Shown here: piece by piece, positions 7,347 through 15,896 of the stretch
How the letters are laid out: the number at the start of each line of letters is the position of its first letter
How positions within the stretch are numbered: position 1 is the first letter of the stretch
DNA from: Prevotellamassilia sp.
Lineage (GTDB): Bacteria; Bacteroidota; Bacteroidia; Bacteroidales; Bacteroidaceae
Direction of reading: 5' to 3'
Length of the DNA stretch: 64,000 nucleotides
Assembly: GCA_009775705.1 (NCBI GenBank)
Contig: VSQE01000002.1
Span: 14,380-78,379, forward strand
The notes under the pieces: generated by a model
Databases searched by the model: none
Seen by the model: only the letters and a program-made list of their open reading frames with translations
What the model was told of the DNA's origin: nothing
Position numbers and translations under genes: made by a program

Positions 7347-8900
7347 ATGAGTGAACAACTGAAAAAAATCAAACAGCTCGTCGAACTCCGCCAGAAAGCG
7401 CAGCTGGGCGGCGGCGAGAAAGCCATCGAGAAGCAGCACGCCAAAGGCAAGGCCACGGCGCGCGAACGCATCGAGCTCCTGCTCGACAAGGGCTCGTTCG
7501 AAGAAATGGATATGTTCAAACTCCACCGTTGCCACAACTTCGGCATGGAGAAGAAACAATTCCTCGGCGACGGCGTCGTAGCCGGCAGCGGCACCATAGA
7601 CGGCCGTCTGGTCTACGTTTTCGCCCAGGACTTCACCGTCAACGGCGGTTCCCTCTCCGAGACGATGGCCGAGAAGATCTGCAAGGTCATGGACCAGTCC
7701 ATGAAGATGGGCGCTCCCTGCATCGGCCTCAATGACTCGGGCGGCGCCCGCATCCAGGAAGGCATCAACTCGCTGGCCGGCTTCGGCAACATCTTCCAGC
7801 GCAACATAGAGGCTTCGGGCGTAGTGCCCCAGATCAGCGGCATCTGCGGTCCCTGTGCCGGCGGCGCCGTCTACAGCCCCGCCCTGACGGACTTTGTCGT
7901 CATGCTGGAAGGCATCAGCTACATGTTCCTCACCGGTCCCAAAGTGGTGAAGACCGTCACCGGCGAAGACGTGTCGCAGGAAGACCTCGGCGGCGCCGGC
8001 GTACATTCCACCAAGAGCGGCGTATGCCACTTCACGGCAAAGAGCGAAGAGGAATTTGCCGGCCTCATCCGGCGGCTCCTCGGCTACATGCCCCAGAACA
8101 ACATGGAGCGCGCGCCTCGCGTAGCCTGCACCGATCCCATCGACCGCAAGGAGGACCTGCTCAACGAAATCATCCCGGACAACCCGAACATGGCCTACGA
8201 CATGTACAAGGTCATCGCCGCCGTCACCGACAACGGCGAGTTCCTTGAAGTGCAGCGCAACTTTGCCCGCAACATCATCATCGGCTTTGCCCGCTTCAAC
8301 GGACAGAGCGTGGGCATCGTGGCCAACCAGCCCAGCGTCTATGCCGGCGTGCTCGACTGCAACGCCTCGCGCAAGGCGGCCCGCTTCGTCCGTTTCTGCG
8401 ACGCCTTCAACATCCCCATCGTCAGCCTTGTCGACGTGCCGGGCTTCCTCCCCGGAACGGGACAGGAATACAACGCCGTCATCAGCCACGGAGCCAAACT
8501 GCTCTACGCCTACGGCGAGGCCACAGTGCCCAAAGTCACCGTCACCCTGCGCAAAAGCTACGGCGGCAGCCATATCGTGATGGGATGCAAACAGCTCAAG
8601 GCCGACCTGAACTACGCATGGCCCTCGGCCGAAATCGCCGTGATGGGCGCCGGCGGCGCCGTGGCGATCCTCAGCGCCAAAGAGGCCAAGGAGCAAGCCG
8701 ATCCCAAAGCCTTCCTCGCACAAAAGGAGAAAGAGTACAACGACCTCTTCACCAATCCCTACAAGGCCGCCGAATACGGCTACATCGACGATGTCATCGA
8801 ACCGCGCAACACGCGCTTCCGCATCTGCCGCGCACTGGCCCAGCTTGAGACAAAACGCGAGACGCGTCCCGCCAAGAAACACGGCAACGTGCCTCTCTAA
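7347..8900 (+). CDS. mmdA: Methylmalonyl-CoA decarboxylase alpha / propionyl-CoA carboxylase beta subunit
   Basis: 517 residues, the normal size of the acyl-CoA carboxyltransferase subunit. It moves CO2 between biotin and propionyl/methylmalonyl-CoA. KGKATARERIELLLD at residues about 32-46 and the two crotonase-like halves are visible, with SGGARIQEG and ICGPCAGGAVYSPALTDF forming the first oxyanion region and PGFLPGTGQEYNAVISHGAK the second. The ATG at 7347 fits the family N-terminus (MSEQLKKIKQL) and the promoter at 7270. It is followed by a small BCCP-like gene and a biotin carrier. No membrane beta subunit (OadB type) is present, so decarboxylase versus carboxylase cannot be settled here. 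It probably serves the succinate-propionate pathway. Confidence 0.93.
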   Translation: MSEQLKKIKQLVELRQKAQLGGGEKAIEKQHAKGKATARERIELLLDKGSFEEMDMFKLHRCHNFGMEKKQFLGDGVVAGSGTIDGRLVYVFAQDFTVNGGSLSETMAEKICKVMDQSMKMGAPCIGLNDSGGARIQEGINSLAGFGNIFQRNIEASGVVPQISGICGPCAGGAVYSPALTDFVVMLEGISYMFLTGPKVVKTVTGEDVSQEDLGGAGVHSTKSGVCHFTAKSEEEFAGLIRRLLGYMPQNNMERAPRVACTDPIDRKEDLLNEIIPDNPNMAYDMYKVIAAVTDNGEFLEVQRNFARNIIIGFARFNGQSVGIVANQPSVYAGVLDCNASRKAARFVRFCDAFNIPIVSLVDVPGFLPGTGQEYNAVISHGAKLLYAYGEATVPKVTVTLRKSYGGSHIVMGCKQLKADLNYAWPSAEIAVMGAGGAVAILSAKEAKEQADPKAFLAQKEKEYNDLFTNPYKAAEYGYIDDVIEPRNTRFRICRALAQLETKRETRPAKKHGNVPL

Positions 8901-8921
8901 CAAAAAAGAAGGAGGACTACA

Positions 8922-9188
8922 ATGAAAACTTTCAAGTATAACATCAACGGCTGCGAACTCTCCATCCGGCTCGACGAAAAACAAGGCACCATCGCCGACC
9001 TGCTCGTGGACGGCGCACACCCCGCCGTCAGCGCCGAGGACATGCCGGCTTATGCCACGGTCATCGCGCTCGCCCTCCTCGACCACGAAGTGGAAGTGGT
9101 CCACGACGACGAGCCGGGCACCATCACCATCGCCCCCCGCGAGACTACGGTATGGAACAATCCGGCAGGACTTATCAACCGCCTCTGA
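8922..9188 (+). CDS. Small protein of the biotin-carboxylase operon, BCCP N-terminus-like
   Basis: 88 residues, no membrane segment and no signal peptide. The first residues (MKTFKYNINGCELSIRLDE) parallel the start of the downstream biotin carrier (MKQYKYKINGTQYDVTIDN), but the Ala/Pro linker and the biotinyl domain are missing. In the sodium-pump decarboxylase operons this position often holds a small membrane subunit (OadG/MmdD type), and this protein does not resemble it. It may be a scaffold paralogous to the N-terminus of the carrier. It lies 21 bases after mmdA with AAGGAGGAC just upstream, a rare good Shine-Dalgarno-like sequence for this phylum. Confidence 0.75.
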   Translation: MKTFKYNINGCELSIRLDEKQGTIADLLVDGAHPAVSAEDMPAYATVIALALLDHEVEVVHDDEPGTITIAPRETTVWNNPAGLINRL

Positions 9189-9232
9189 CGGCACGGGCCT
9201 ACTTGTAAAACCTACTCAACAAAACCGTAACA

Positions 9233-9691
9233 ATGAAACAGTATAAATACAAGATCAACGGCACACAGTACGATGTGACGATCGACAACATCAACGGCAA
9301 CATCGCCAAGGTGGAAGTGAACGGCATTCCTTTTGAAGTGGAGATGCAGGGTTCTTCCCTCATTGAAGAAAACCTGCCCTCGCACACCATGACCGATGAG
9401 ACACCCGCTACGGCAACAGCCGCTCCCGCAGCCGCAGTTACACCGGCACCCGCAGCTCCTGCAGCAGGCCCCGGTGCCGGAACACCGGTCAAGGCTCCGC
9501 TGCCCGGCGTTGTCACCAAGATTCTCGTCTCGGCCGGACAGGCCGTCAAAAAAGGCGAGACCGTCGCGGTGCTCGAAGCCATGAAGATGGAAAACAACAT
9601 CACGGCCGAAAACGACGGCTCCGTCACCGGTATCTGCGTAGCGGCCGGCGACAGTGTCATGGAAGGCACCACACTGCTTACCATCGGCTAA
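9233..9691 (+). CDS. Biotin carboxyl carrier protein
   Basis: 152 residues in three parts. An N-terminal beta-rich segment (1-50) is followed by an Ala/Pro-rich flexible linker (about 58-83) and a C-terminal biotinyl domain (about 84-152) with PLPGVVTKILVSAGQ and EAMKMEN. The biotinylated lysine is K118. It shuttles carboxylated biotin to the MmdA-type carboxyltransferase encoded upstream. Cytoplasmic, with no signal peptide. It is the last gene of the operon and is followed by two consecutive hairpin terminators. Confidence 0.95.
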   Translation: MKQYKYKINGTQYDVTIDNINGNIAKVEVNGIPFEVEMQGSSLIEENLPSHTMTDETPATATAAPAAAVTPAPAAPAAGPGAGTPVKAPLPGVVTKILVSAGQAVKKGETVAVLEAMKMENNITAENDGSVTGICVAAGDSVMEGTTLLTIG

Positions 9692-9709
9692 GCATCAACC
9701 CGAAAAGAC

Positions 9710-9734
9710 GCGGTCCCTTCTCCGGACCGCTTTT
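9710..9734 (+). terminator. Intrinsic terminator after the biotin carrier gene
   Basis: GCGGTCC (9710-9716) pairs with GGACCGC (9724-9730), followed by TTTT. Confidence 0.8.
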
Positions 9735-9739
9735 CCTGA

Positions 9740-9780
9740 CTCGGGCGCGCTGCATTGGACAGCGCGCCCGAGTTCTTTTC
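9740..9780 (+). terminator. Second hairpin terminator
   Basis: A perfect 13-bp stem, CTCGGGCGCGCTG (9740-9752) with CAGCGCGCCCGAG (9760-9772), followed by TTCTTTTC. It backs up the first terminator 6 bases earlier. Confidence 0.8.
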
Positions 9781-9853
9781 TTGTCAAACAGCGAAATCTA
9801 AAAGCATTTTCCGAAAAAATCCCGGTTCCATTCAAAAAAACATACTGAAATCA

Positions 9854-9914
9854 TTTGTATTACGAAATTTTCGTATATTTGCAGCACATTCGTAAAACAA
9901 ATCAACAATTCGTA
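9854..9914 (+). promoter_or_regulatory. blaI-blaR1 promoter with BlaI-type operators
   Basis: -33 TTTG (9854-9857) and -7 TATATTTG (9874-9881). Between and overlapping them is a perfect 15-base palindrome TACGAAATTTTCGTA (9861-9875). Two further ATTCGTA half-sites follow at 9888 and 9908. BlaI/MecI-family repressors bind such TACGA/TCGTA dyads, so autoregulation is likely. Confidence 0.75.
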
Positions 9915-9935
9915 TAACTCGACCGAACAAGAAAA

Positions 9936-10334
9936 ATGGAACGACTAACATTTCAGGAAGAAAAAGCCATGCGCCGCCTCTGGGCCATCGGCGACGGAAC
10001 CATAAAGGACATACTTTCCGGTTACGAAGATCCTCAACCTCCCTACACCACGCTGGCCTCCATCGTGAAGAATCTGGAGCAGAAAGGCTACGTCAAAGCC
10101 CGTAAGGTGGGGAACACCTACCTGTACCGGCCGTTGGTAGAAGAAAAGAACTATAAATGCAATTCGCTGGCCCGAATCGTGAGTGACTATTTCGGCAACT
10201 CGTACAAGGAGCTGGTATCGTTCTTCGTAAAGGAAAACAACATCTCGACGGAGGAACTGAAAGAAATGCTCGCCATGATAGAACAGGATGCTTCCACCGA
10301 CATCCATACAACCTCCAAAGAACCGAAAATATGA
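9936..10334 (+). CDS. BlaI/MecI-family transcriptional repressor
   Basis: 132 residues. The N-terminal winged helix runs from about 1 to 75 (LTFQEEKAMRRLWAIGDG, then PPYTTLASIVKNLEQKGYVK with the recognition helix, and a KVGNTYLYRP wing). The C-terminal helices dimerise. In the family, the linked BlaR1-like peptidase senses an envelope signal and the repressor is cleaved or released. It overlaps the next gene by four bases, and operator-like dyads cover its own promoter. Targets other than its own operon are unknown; no beta-lactamase gene is nearby. Confidence 0.93.
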   Translation: MERLTFQEEKAMRRLWAIGDGTIKDILSGYEDPQPPYTTLASIVKNLEQKGYVKARKVGNTYLYRPLVEEKNYKCNSLARIVSDYFGNSYKELVSFFVKENNISTEELKEMLAMIEQDASTDIHTTSKEPKI

Positions 10335-11581
10335 ATACCCTGTCTGTTCTTTTCCTACAGATCAATCTCGCTTGGGCGGCAGGCTACCTGCTCTACCGTC
10401 TGTGTCGCGGCAAGGACACGTTTTTCCGGCTGCGCCGCTGCCTTTTGCTGGGAGTGGGCATTTTCGCCCTCGCCTTCCCGTGGTTGTCGGCCCACTGGCC
10501 CGCGCGCCTTCTTCACGACATGGGCGATGGAAACATTCCCGAAATACGGTTGCAGCCTGTAGGCATATCGCCGGATCCGGCAACCGACCTTTCCGTTTCC
10601 GACTGGCTATGGACGGCCTACGCAGCCATCGCCGCGGTCCTGCTGCTGAGAATCGCCGTCCGCGTCGGCTCCTTCATCCGGTTCGCGCGCCGCTGCCCGA
10701 AGGAATCACAAGGCGGGCAACACTTCCACCGGCTACCCGAAGGAATGTCGCCGTTTTCCTTTTTCGGGCGGATGTTCCTGCCCGCATCTGTAGCGAAGTC
10801 GCCTTACGCCACCTCCGTCATCGCCCACGAGAGCGTGCATATCCGGCAGCATCATTCTGCCGACATGCTGTTCCTGCAAACCGCTTGCGCCGTGTTCTGG
10901 CCCAATCCTGCGGTATGGCTCACGCTGCACGAGATGCTGGAGCTGCACGAATATCTGGCCGACGAAGAAGCCATGTCCGCCGTCTCTCCGCGAGAGTACC
11001 AGCTGGCTTTGCTCGGAATCTCTTCAAACAAGGTTGCAACACCCCTTACCAATAACTTCAATGTCTTACCCCTTAAAAAACGAATCAAAATGATGACTAC
11101 CCAAAAAACATCCATCCTCTGGCAGACGAAATATCTGCTCCTCGTTCCCGCCAGCCTGTGCCTGCTGGCATTCGGCCACACGGCATTTGCCGCCCCGGGC
11201 ACTGCTGAACCCGACCGGACCTCCCTGACGGCCGCACAGGGCCACAACGACAACCTGCCCGACAACGCCTCGGCAGACGTACCGGCCCGGTACGCGAAAG
11301 GCGAAGCCGCCCTCATGCAGTTCATCGCCTCCAACACCAAGTACCCTGCAGATGCCATGAAAAAGAACATACAGGGCACGACAGTCATCGGGTTTACCGT
11401 GGACAAGACAGGCCGCGTCACAGACGTCAAAGTGAAAAAATCGCTCAGCCCGTCCTGCGATGCCGAAGCCGTCCGCGTGGTGAAGCTGATAAAGGATTTC
11501 ATCCCTGCGAAAAAGAACGGGAAGCCCATCGCCGTAAAGATGGTACTCCCCTTCCGCTTCGCTATGCAGCCGGGCTCATAG
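10331..11581 (+). CDS. BlaR1-like M56 metallopeptidase with C-terminal TonB domain
   Basis: 416 residues. The N-terminal half has membrane segments (about 5-25, 35-55, 90-115) and a cytoplasmic zinc peptidase with HESVH (H166, E167, H170), followed by a conserved ELHEYLADEEA helix containing the third ligand. Another membrane segment lies near residue 275. Residues about 325-416 form a TonB C-terminal-like domain (GFTVDKTGRVTDVKVKKS). No penicillin-binding sensor domain is present, so the inducer is not obviously a beta-lactam; M56-TonB fusions are common in Bacteroidota. Translation is probably coupled to blaI. Confidence 0.92.
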   Translation: MNTLSVLFLQINLAWAAGYLLYRLCRGKDTFFRLRRCLLLGVGIFALAFPWLSAHWPARLLHDMGDGNIPEIRLQPVGISPDPATDLSVSDWLWTAYAAIAAVLLLRIAVRVGSFIRFARRCPKESQGGQHFHRLPEGMSPFSFFGRMFLPASVAKSPYATSVIAHESVHIRQHHSADMLFLQTACAVFWPNPAVWLTLHEMLELHEYLADEEAMSAVSPREYQLALLGISSNKVATPLTNNFNVLPLKKRIKMMTTQKTSILWQTKYLLLVPASLCLLAFGHTAFAAPGTAEPDRTSLTAAQGHNDNLPDNASADVPARYAKGEAALMQFIASNTKYPADAMKKNIQGTTVIGFTVDKTGRVTDVKVKKSLSPSCDAEAVRVVKLIKDFIPAKKNGKPIAVKMVLPFRFAMQPGS

Positions 11582-11723
11582 AACGGGGGGAGGCCGGCAA
11601 CATGACCGGCAGCGCCCCTATGCGCACATCCATTAAAATTAAACATCAATATTTCACTCTGTAACACCTTCCTCCGGCCTGCGTTGGGAAACGCGGGCCG
11701 GATTTCCGTTACGCCCGAAACGC

Positions 11724-11761
11724 AAAGGATGCTGTGCCGTAACCGGCACAGCATCCTTTTT
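11724..11761. terminator. Bidirectional terminator between blaR1-like gene and aspT-like gene
   Basis: AAAGGATGCTGTGCCG and its perfect complement CGGCACAGCATCCTTT flank a short loop, with T runs on both strands. It serves the two convergent genes. Confidence 0.9.
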
Positions 11762-11782
11762 ATCATGTCCGTCTCCACGCGG

Positions 11783-13501
11783 TTACGCCGCCGGCGAACA
11801 GAAGAACAGCAGCACGAGCTGCGCCATCAGGATACGCAGGAACATGGCCAGCGGATAAACCGTAGAGTAACCTACGGCCGGAGCGTCGTTGCCGGCAGTC
11901 TGGTTGGCAAAAGCCAGCGCAGGAGGGTCGGTATTGGAACCGGCAATGAGACCCATCAGCGTGAAGTAGTTCAGCTTCATCCGGAGACGACCTATCACGC
12001 CGATGATGAGGATGGGGATGGTCGTGATGAGGAAACCGGTCCACACATAGGTGATGCCGTCGCCGTTTGTCACGGTCTCCCAGAACGTGGCGCCGGCCTG
12101 GATTCCCACACTGGCGAGGAACAGGATGAGACCTACCTCACGCAGCATCAGATTGGCCGAGGTGGACGTGTAGGTATTGATTTTGTAACGGTAGCCGAAA
12201 GCGCCGATGAGGATGGCCACCACCAGCGGACCGCCGGCCAGACCGAGTTTCACCGGAATGTCCACACCGGGGATGGGAATGGGAATCTGCCCTACGATGA
12301 TACCCAGCAGGATGCCGAAGAAGATGGCGCCCACGTTGGGATGGTCGAGGCGCTTCACGCTCGAGCCGATGGCGTTCTTCACATGCTCGATGTTCTCCTC
12401 CGAACCGGTGACAAGGATGCGGTCACCCACTTGCAGGCGCAGGTTGCGGTTGGCGAAAAGCTCCATGCCGTTACGCGTCACACGCGTCACATTCACCCCG
12501 TAGATGCTGTTGAAATGCAGCTGTCCGAAGGTCTTTCCGTTGATCTCGGGTTTCGTGATGACCAGACGATGGGAAACATACTTGGTCTTGTCGATGTCCG
12601 CCGTCCAGTCCTTCGACAGAGCTTCGCCCATCAGGACGGTGATAGGCTCAGCTTCGTCCTCGGCACAAACGAGATGCACCTCCATGCCTATCTCAAGCTT
12701 CGTCTCTCCGTTGGGGATAAACAATTCTCCGTCGCGGATGATGCGCGATACCACGAACTCACGGTTCAGGAAGGTGTGGAGATCCCGGAGCGTGCGTCCC
12801 ACAACGGCCTGGTTGGTCACACGGATGACAAGGTGCTTCGGAGTGGCGTGAGGATTGCTTTCCTGCTCGTTGTGCAACTGCTCCTGCTCTTTCTCCAGGC
12901 TGATGCGGCAGATGTAGCGAATGAGTATCGTAGAAAGAATGATACCGACAACACCCAGCGGATAGGCACAGGCATAACCGTTGGCAATGGCCGGCACCTC
13001 CTCCGCTCCGAAGAGGGTGGGCAGCACGCCATTGGCCGCACCGAGACCGGGCGTGTTGGTCACGGCACCGTACATGACGCCCACCATCATGGGCAGCGCC
13101 GTACGGTCGCTGGTGTCGAAGCAGAGGAAATAAAGGATGAGCATGACCGCCACATTCAGACAGACAAGCCCCACGGTAAGCATGTTCATGCCCAGTCCGC
13201 CCTGGCGGAAAGTGGCGAAGAAGCTCGGACCCACCTGCAAGCCTATGCAATAGACAAAAAGGATGAGGCCCAGTTCCTTGACAAAGTCGATAGTGGCCTT
13301 CTGTCCGGCATGGTCTATGCCGAACTGGTTGAAGATGTGTCCGGCCACGATACCGGCGAACAGCACAAACGTAACGCCGAGCGCCACGCCTCCGAATTTG
13401 ATTTTTCCCAGCTTCACACCGATGCTGATCACAGCGGCATACAGGATGACGATGTGTGCGATGGAAGCAGGATCGGACAAGATTTTAAGAAACCATTCCA
13501 T
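11783..13501 (-). CDS. AspT/YidE-family transporter with two RCK_C domains
   Basis: 572 residues. An N-terminal set of about five membrane segments is followed by two TrkA-C (RCK_C) ligand-binding domains, roughly 205-285 and 290-375, and a second membrane half containing GLIAGSNTDPPALAFAN. This is the layout of aspartate:alanine-exchanger-like transporters. The substrate is uncertain; homologues include AspT antiporters and uncharacterised YidE/YbjL proteins. The ATG at 13501 (MEWFLKILSD) fits homologues and lies about 55 bases after the predicted transcript start. An upstream in-frame ATG at 13639 would precede the promoter. Confidence 0.92.
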   Translation of the reverse strand: MEWFLKILSDPASIAHIVILYAAVISIGVKLGKIKFGGVALGVTFVLFAGIVAGHIFNQFGIDHAGQKATIDFVKELGLILFVYCIGLQVGPSFFATFRQGGLGMNMLTVGLVCLNVAVMLILYFLCFDTSDRTALPMMVGVMYGAVTNTPGLGAANGVLPTLFGAEEVPAIANGYACAYPLGVVGIILSTILIRYICRISLEKEQEQLHNEQESNPHATPKHLVIRVTNQAVVGRTLRDLHTFLNREFVVSRIIRDGELFIPNGETKLEIGMEVHLVCAEDEAEPITVLMGEALSKDWTADIDKTKYVSHRLVITKPEINGKTFGQLHFNSIYGVNVTRVTRNGMELFANRNLRLQVGDRILVTGSEENIEHVKNAIGSSVKRLDHPNVGAIFFGILLGIIVGQIPIPIPGVDIPVKLGLAGGPLVVAILIGAFGYRYKINTYTSTSANLMLREVGLILFLASVGIQAGATFWETVTNGDGITYVWTGFLITTIPILIIGVIGRLRMKLNYFTLMGLIAGSNTDPPALAFANQTAGNDAPAVGYSTVYPLAMFLRILMAQLVLLFFCSPAA

Positions 13502-13559
13502 AATTAATTTATTGTTGTTTGTTTTGATTGTGTTCCAGGTCAAACAAGCTATTCTTGTG

Positions 13560-13567
13560 CAAAAATA
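13560..13567 (-). promoter_or_regulatory. -7 box of the aspT-like gene promoter (TATTTTTG)
   Basis: On the minus strand this reads TATTTTTG followed by CAC, about 58 bases before the ATG. Confidence 0.65.
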
Positions 13568-13675
13568 AGAATTATTTAACAACCCGCAAAAAAAATTATC
13601 GAAAAGGCTTTGTCCCGCTCCCCAAACACACATCTCCACCGGCAGCTCCCGACAGGGACTATGAAGGAAGCATGC

Positions 13676-14003
13676 CGGAATTTTTTGAAAAAACTTTATG
13701 TACGTATTTTAACATACCTGTTCAAAGTTTAACTTGCGAGGTTTTCGGAAAACGAACGGGAACGGACCTTTTTTGAAAAACATAGTATCTTTTTTGAACA
13801 AGATAGGACCTTTTTTAAAAAAGATCGGATGTTTTTTTCACGTTAAGCGACGAAAAAAACCGCCCATCAGGCGGCTTTTCAGGGATCTTCTACTTTGCTG
13901 GTGCAAATATACAATATCCGCGGGCGAAATCCAAATGTTAATTAACCTACGTTTACATTCGGACAGAAACGCCTGCTTTCCTTATCGCCGCCAAACGTGA
14001 AAC
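13676..14003 (-). repeat. Dispersed intergenic element, copy 2 (inverted)
   Basis: The minus strand matches copy 1 almost throughout, including about 90 bases upstream of the promoter (TTCACGTTTGGCG, then GTCCGAATGTAAACG) and the downstream AAGTTAAACTTTG region. Promoter: TTTG at 13932-13935, 20 bases, TATATTTG at 13904-13911. The 9-bp units, listed on the plus strand, start at 13760, 13781, 13802 and 13823, exactly 21 bp apart: GAACGGACC, CATAGTATC, GATAGGACC, GATCGGATG. It occupies most of the 670-base gap between the divergent aspT-like gene and the gene at 14171. The rest of that gap shows nothing I can name. Confidence 0.85.
13853..13899 (-). ncRNA. Predicted short RNA of repeat copy 2
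   Basis: About 47 nt on the minus strand from just after TATATTTG to a terminator hairpin GCCGCC-TGATG-GGCGGT with a seven-T tail. The body AGTAGAAGATCCCTGAAA matches copies 1 and 3. Confidence 0.5.
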
Positions 14004-14170
14004 GACGCGGGAGCCCTCTTCGGCCCTGAGCATGTCGCACCGGGAGGGGGGGAGAGGCATTAACATTAATTATTCCCGAATATTTTCCCCTCTCTATTTT
14101 CTTTTGTTATTTTGCAGTGAGAACACTTGTTGTCAGACATTCCATTACAATCTAAAGAAGAATTTCCGTC

Positions 14171-14818
14171 ATGAAAAGAATCCATTTGCTTCTGGCGTTT
14201 TTCTGCTGTATATGCTGGTCACTTTCCGCCCAACAGCAACAGAAGGACCTGCGTTCAAAGAATCCCTTTGTATTCAACGAGTTCAAAGATGCGAAAGTGC
14301 TTCAGACATTCGGCCGCTCCACCAAGGCCAAGGCCAACATCCTGCTGAAGAATGCCTCGCTCTGCTTCATGCAGGACGACAAAATCATGGAGGCCTATAC
14401 GCAGAACGTCATCGGCGTGGAGTTCGACAGTGTGAAATACATGAAAGTCAACGATATGATGGGGCGCGTCGTAGCCTCCAAGGGCTATAACCACCTGCTT
14501 TGCGTCACCACAGTGGACATGGCGAAATACAAAGCCGAGACCGAAGGCGGAGACAATCTGCCCTTTCTGGAAATCACGGATGTGGGAGCCTTTTTCGAGA
14601 TTGACGGGGAGAAATTCGAGTTTGACAAAGGACTGCCCCTGAAACAAAAATACTACTTCCTGTTGAAAGGCACCGTCGTACCGGCCAATGAGACACAGAT
14701 CAAAAAACTGGTGCGGCCGGAGATGAAGAAAGCCTTCAAAACGCTCATGGGCGACCGCTGGTGGAGCTGGAGTGACGAGAAATCGCTGACGCAACTGATG
14801 CCCTACCTGCCCGACTGA
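14171..14818 (+). CDS. Secreted protein of unknown function
   Basis: 215 residues. The first 20 residues are a signal peptide (MKRIHLLLAFFCCICWSLSA, cleaved before QQQQK), so the protein is periplasmic or outer-membrane associated. The mature part has no cysteine motif, membrane segment or catalytic motif that I recognise. It contains a KANILLKNASLCF stretch and a basic C-terminal helix (RPEMKKAFKTLMGDRWWSWS). It does not overlap menA, which is convergent and ends 15 bases beyond. I cannot assign a function. Confidence 0.85.
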   Translation: MKRIHLLLAFFCCICWSLSAQQQQKDLRSKNPFVFNEFKDAKVLQTFGRSTKAKANILLKNASLCFMQDDKIMEAYTQNVIGVEFDSVKYMKVNDMMGRVVASKGYNHLLCVTTVDMAKYKAETEGGDNLPFLEITDVGAFFEIDGEKFEFDKGLPLKQKYYFLLKGTVVPANETQIKKLVRPEMKKAFKTLMGDRWWSWSDEKSLTQLMPYLPD

Positions 14819-14833
14819 GCAGAAGATGAGGAG

Positions 14834-15721
14834 TCACAGCAACAGGGAGAGCGTCACAAGAAACCCGAAAACCAGCATATTGCGAGAGGTAAGACCCAAA
14901 ATGGCATTCAGCCCGCGCCCCTCGAAAATGGAAACCATGCGGCGCCACGCGAAGTAATGGGCCGCCACATAAATCAAGGGGAGCACCGCCGTCCAACCAT
15001 GGCCGTAGAACGCCAACACAGCCACACAGGCATAGCCGGCCAATCCCTGCAACAGATAGAAACAGCGGCCGAAAGGCTCGCCCAGCGTGACAATGAGCGT
15101 CCGTTTGCCCGAGAGACGATCCGTATCGCGGTCTCGGTAATTGTTGAGCACCAGCAACGTATCGGTCACCAGTCCGCAGGCGGCAGCCATCCAGCCCACC
15201 TCAGCATTCAGTTGGCCGGCCTGCACATAATAGGTTCCGGCCACGGGCACGATGCCGAAAAACACCCACACCAGCACATCGCCCATACCACAATAGCTCA
15301 GCAGCGTGGTATAGAGAAAAGCAAAGACCACACACAGCAACCCCATCCCCAGCAACAGCAGCGGTGAAGAAGCCATGCTGAGCAGTGCCATGCCGAAAAG
15401 ACCGGCCAGAAGCAAGGCGACGAAAATGCCCCGGCGCATGGCTCGGGGCGAAATCCAGCCCTGCGCACAGGCCCGCTCCGGCCCCAAACGGTCCTCGCGG
15501 TCCGTACCCTTCAGAAAATCATAAAGATCATTGATATAGTTGGCGGCAATCTGCATGAACGTGGCGAAAAGCACACAGCATAGCGCCGCCCGCAGCACAA
15601 AACGGCCGTGAGAGAAAGCCAGTGCCGAAGCCATCGCCACAGGGAGCAAGGCCGCCGGCAGCGTCTTGGGACGGGCGGCCAGAAACCATGCCCGCAACGA
15701 ATTTTGTCCAACCTTTTTCAT
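14834..15721 (-). CDS. menA: 1,4-dihydroxy-2-naphthoate polyprenyltransferase
   Basis: 295 residues with about nine membrane segments, a UbiA-superfamily prenyltransferase. It attaches the polyprenyl tail to DHNA to form demethylmenaquinone, the membrane-bound late step of menaquinone synthesis needed for anaerobic respiration. The first Asp-rich motif is in NYINDLYDFLKG near residues 65-75 and the second is NNYRDRDTDRLSGKRTL near 192-208. The N-terminus SLRAWFLAARPKTLPAALLP is typical of MenA. The gene stands alone; other men genes are not in the window. The promoter box ends only 8 bases before the ATG, so the mRNA may be nearly leaderless. Confidence 0.93.
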   Translation of the reverse strand: MKKVGQNSLRAWFLAARPKTLPAALLPVAMASALAFSHGRFVLRAALCCVLFATFMQIAANYINDLYDFLKGTDREDRLGPERACAQGWISPRAMRRGIFVALLLAGLFGMALLSMASSPLLLLGMGLLCVVFAFLYTTLLSYCGMGDVLVWVFFGIVPVAGTYYVQAGQLNAEVGWMAAACGLVTDTLLVLNNYRDRDTDRLSGKRTLIVTLGEPFGRCFYLLQGLAGYACVAVLAFYGHGWTAVLPLIYVAAHYFAWRRMVSIFEGRGLNAILGLTSRNMLVFGFLVTLSLLL

Positions 15722-15729
15722 ACAGGCGG

Positions 15730-15737
15730 CAAAGTTA
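15730..15737 (-). promoter_or_regulatory. -7 box of the menA promoter (TAACTTTG)
   Basis: On the minus strand this reads TAACTTTG, followed by 8 bases and the menA ATG. Confidence 0.65.
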
Positions 15738-15799
15738 AGACAAAACCTTCTACCTGAAAAACTGTTTTTTCAGATATTTCAAATTCTTTTAAACGATAC

Positions 15800-15829
15800 T
15801 TGCTATTCTGACGAAAAAGCGTATCTTTG
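15800..15829 (+). promoter_or_regulatory. Promoter of the GH20 gene
   Basis: TTG (15800-15802), 19 bases, TATCTTTG (15822-15829): full agreement with the Bacteroidota -33/-7 arrangement, 67 bases before the ATG. Confidence 0.75.
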
Positions 15830-15896
15830 CACACGGCCCCAAAATATATCCACCGGCTAAAATTCAATTCATTATACACAAAGAAACCATTTCACT

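Noticed and set aside
7269..9194. 641-codon minus-strand ORF across mmdA
   Set aside because: Antisense to mmdA and the small following gene; no recognisable domain.
13734..14000. Plus-strand ORFs across repeat copy 2
   Set aside because: They read through the T/A-tract array and terminator; the equivalent frame is not open in the other copies.
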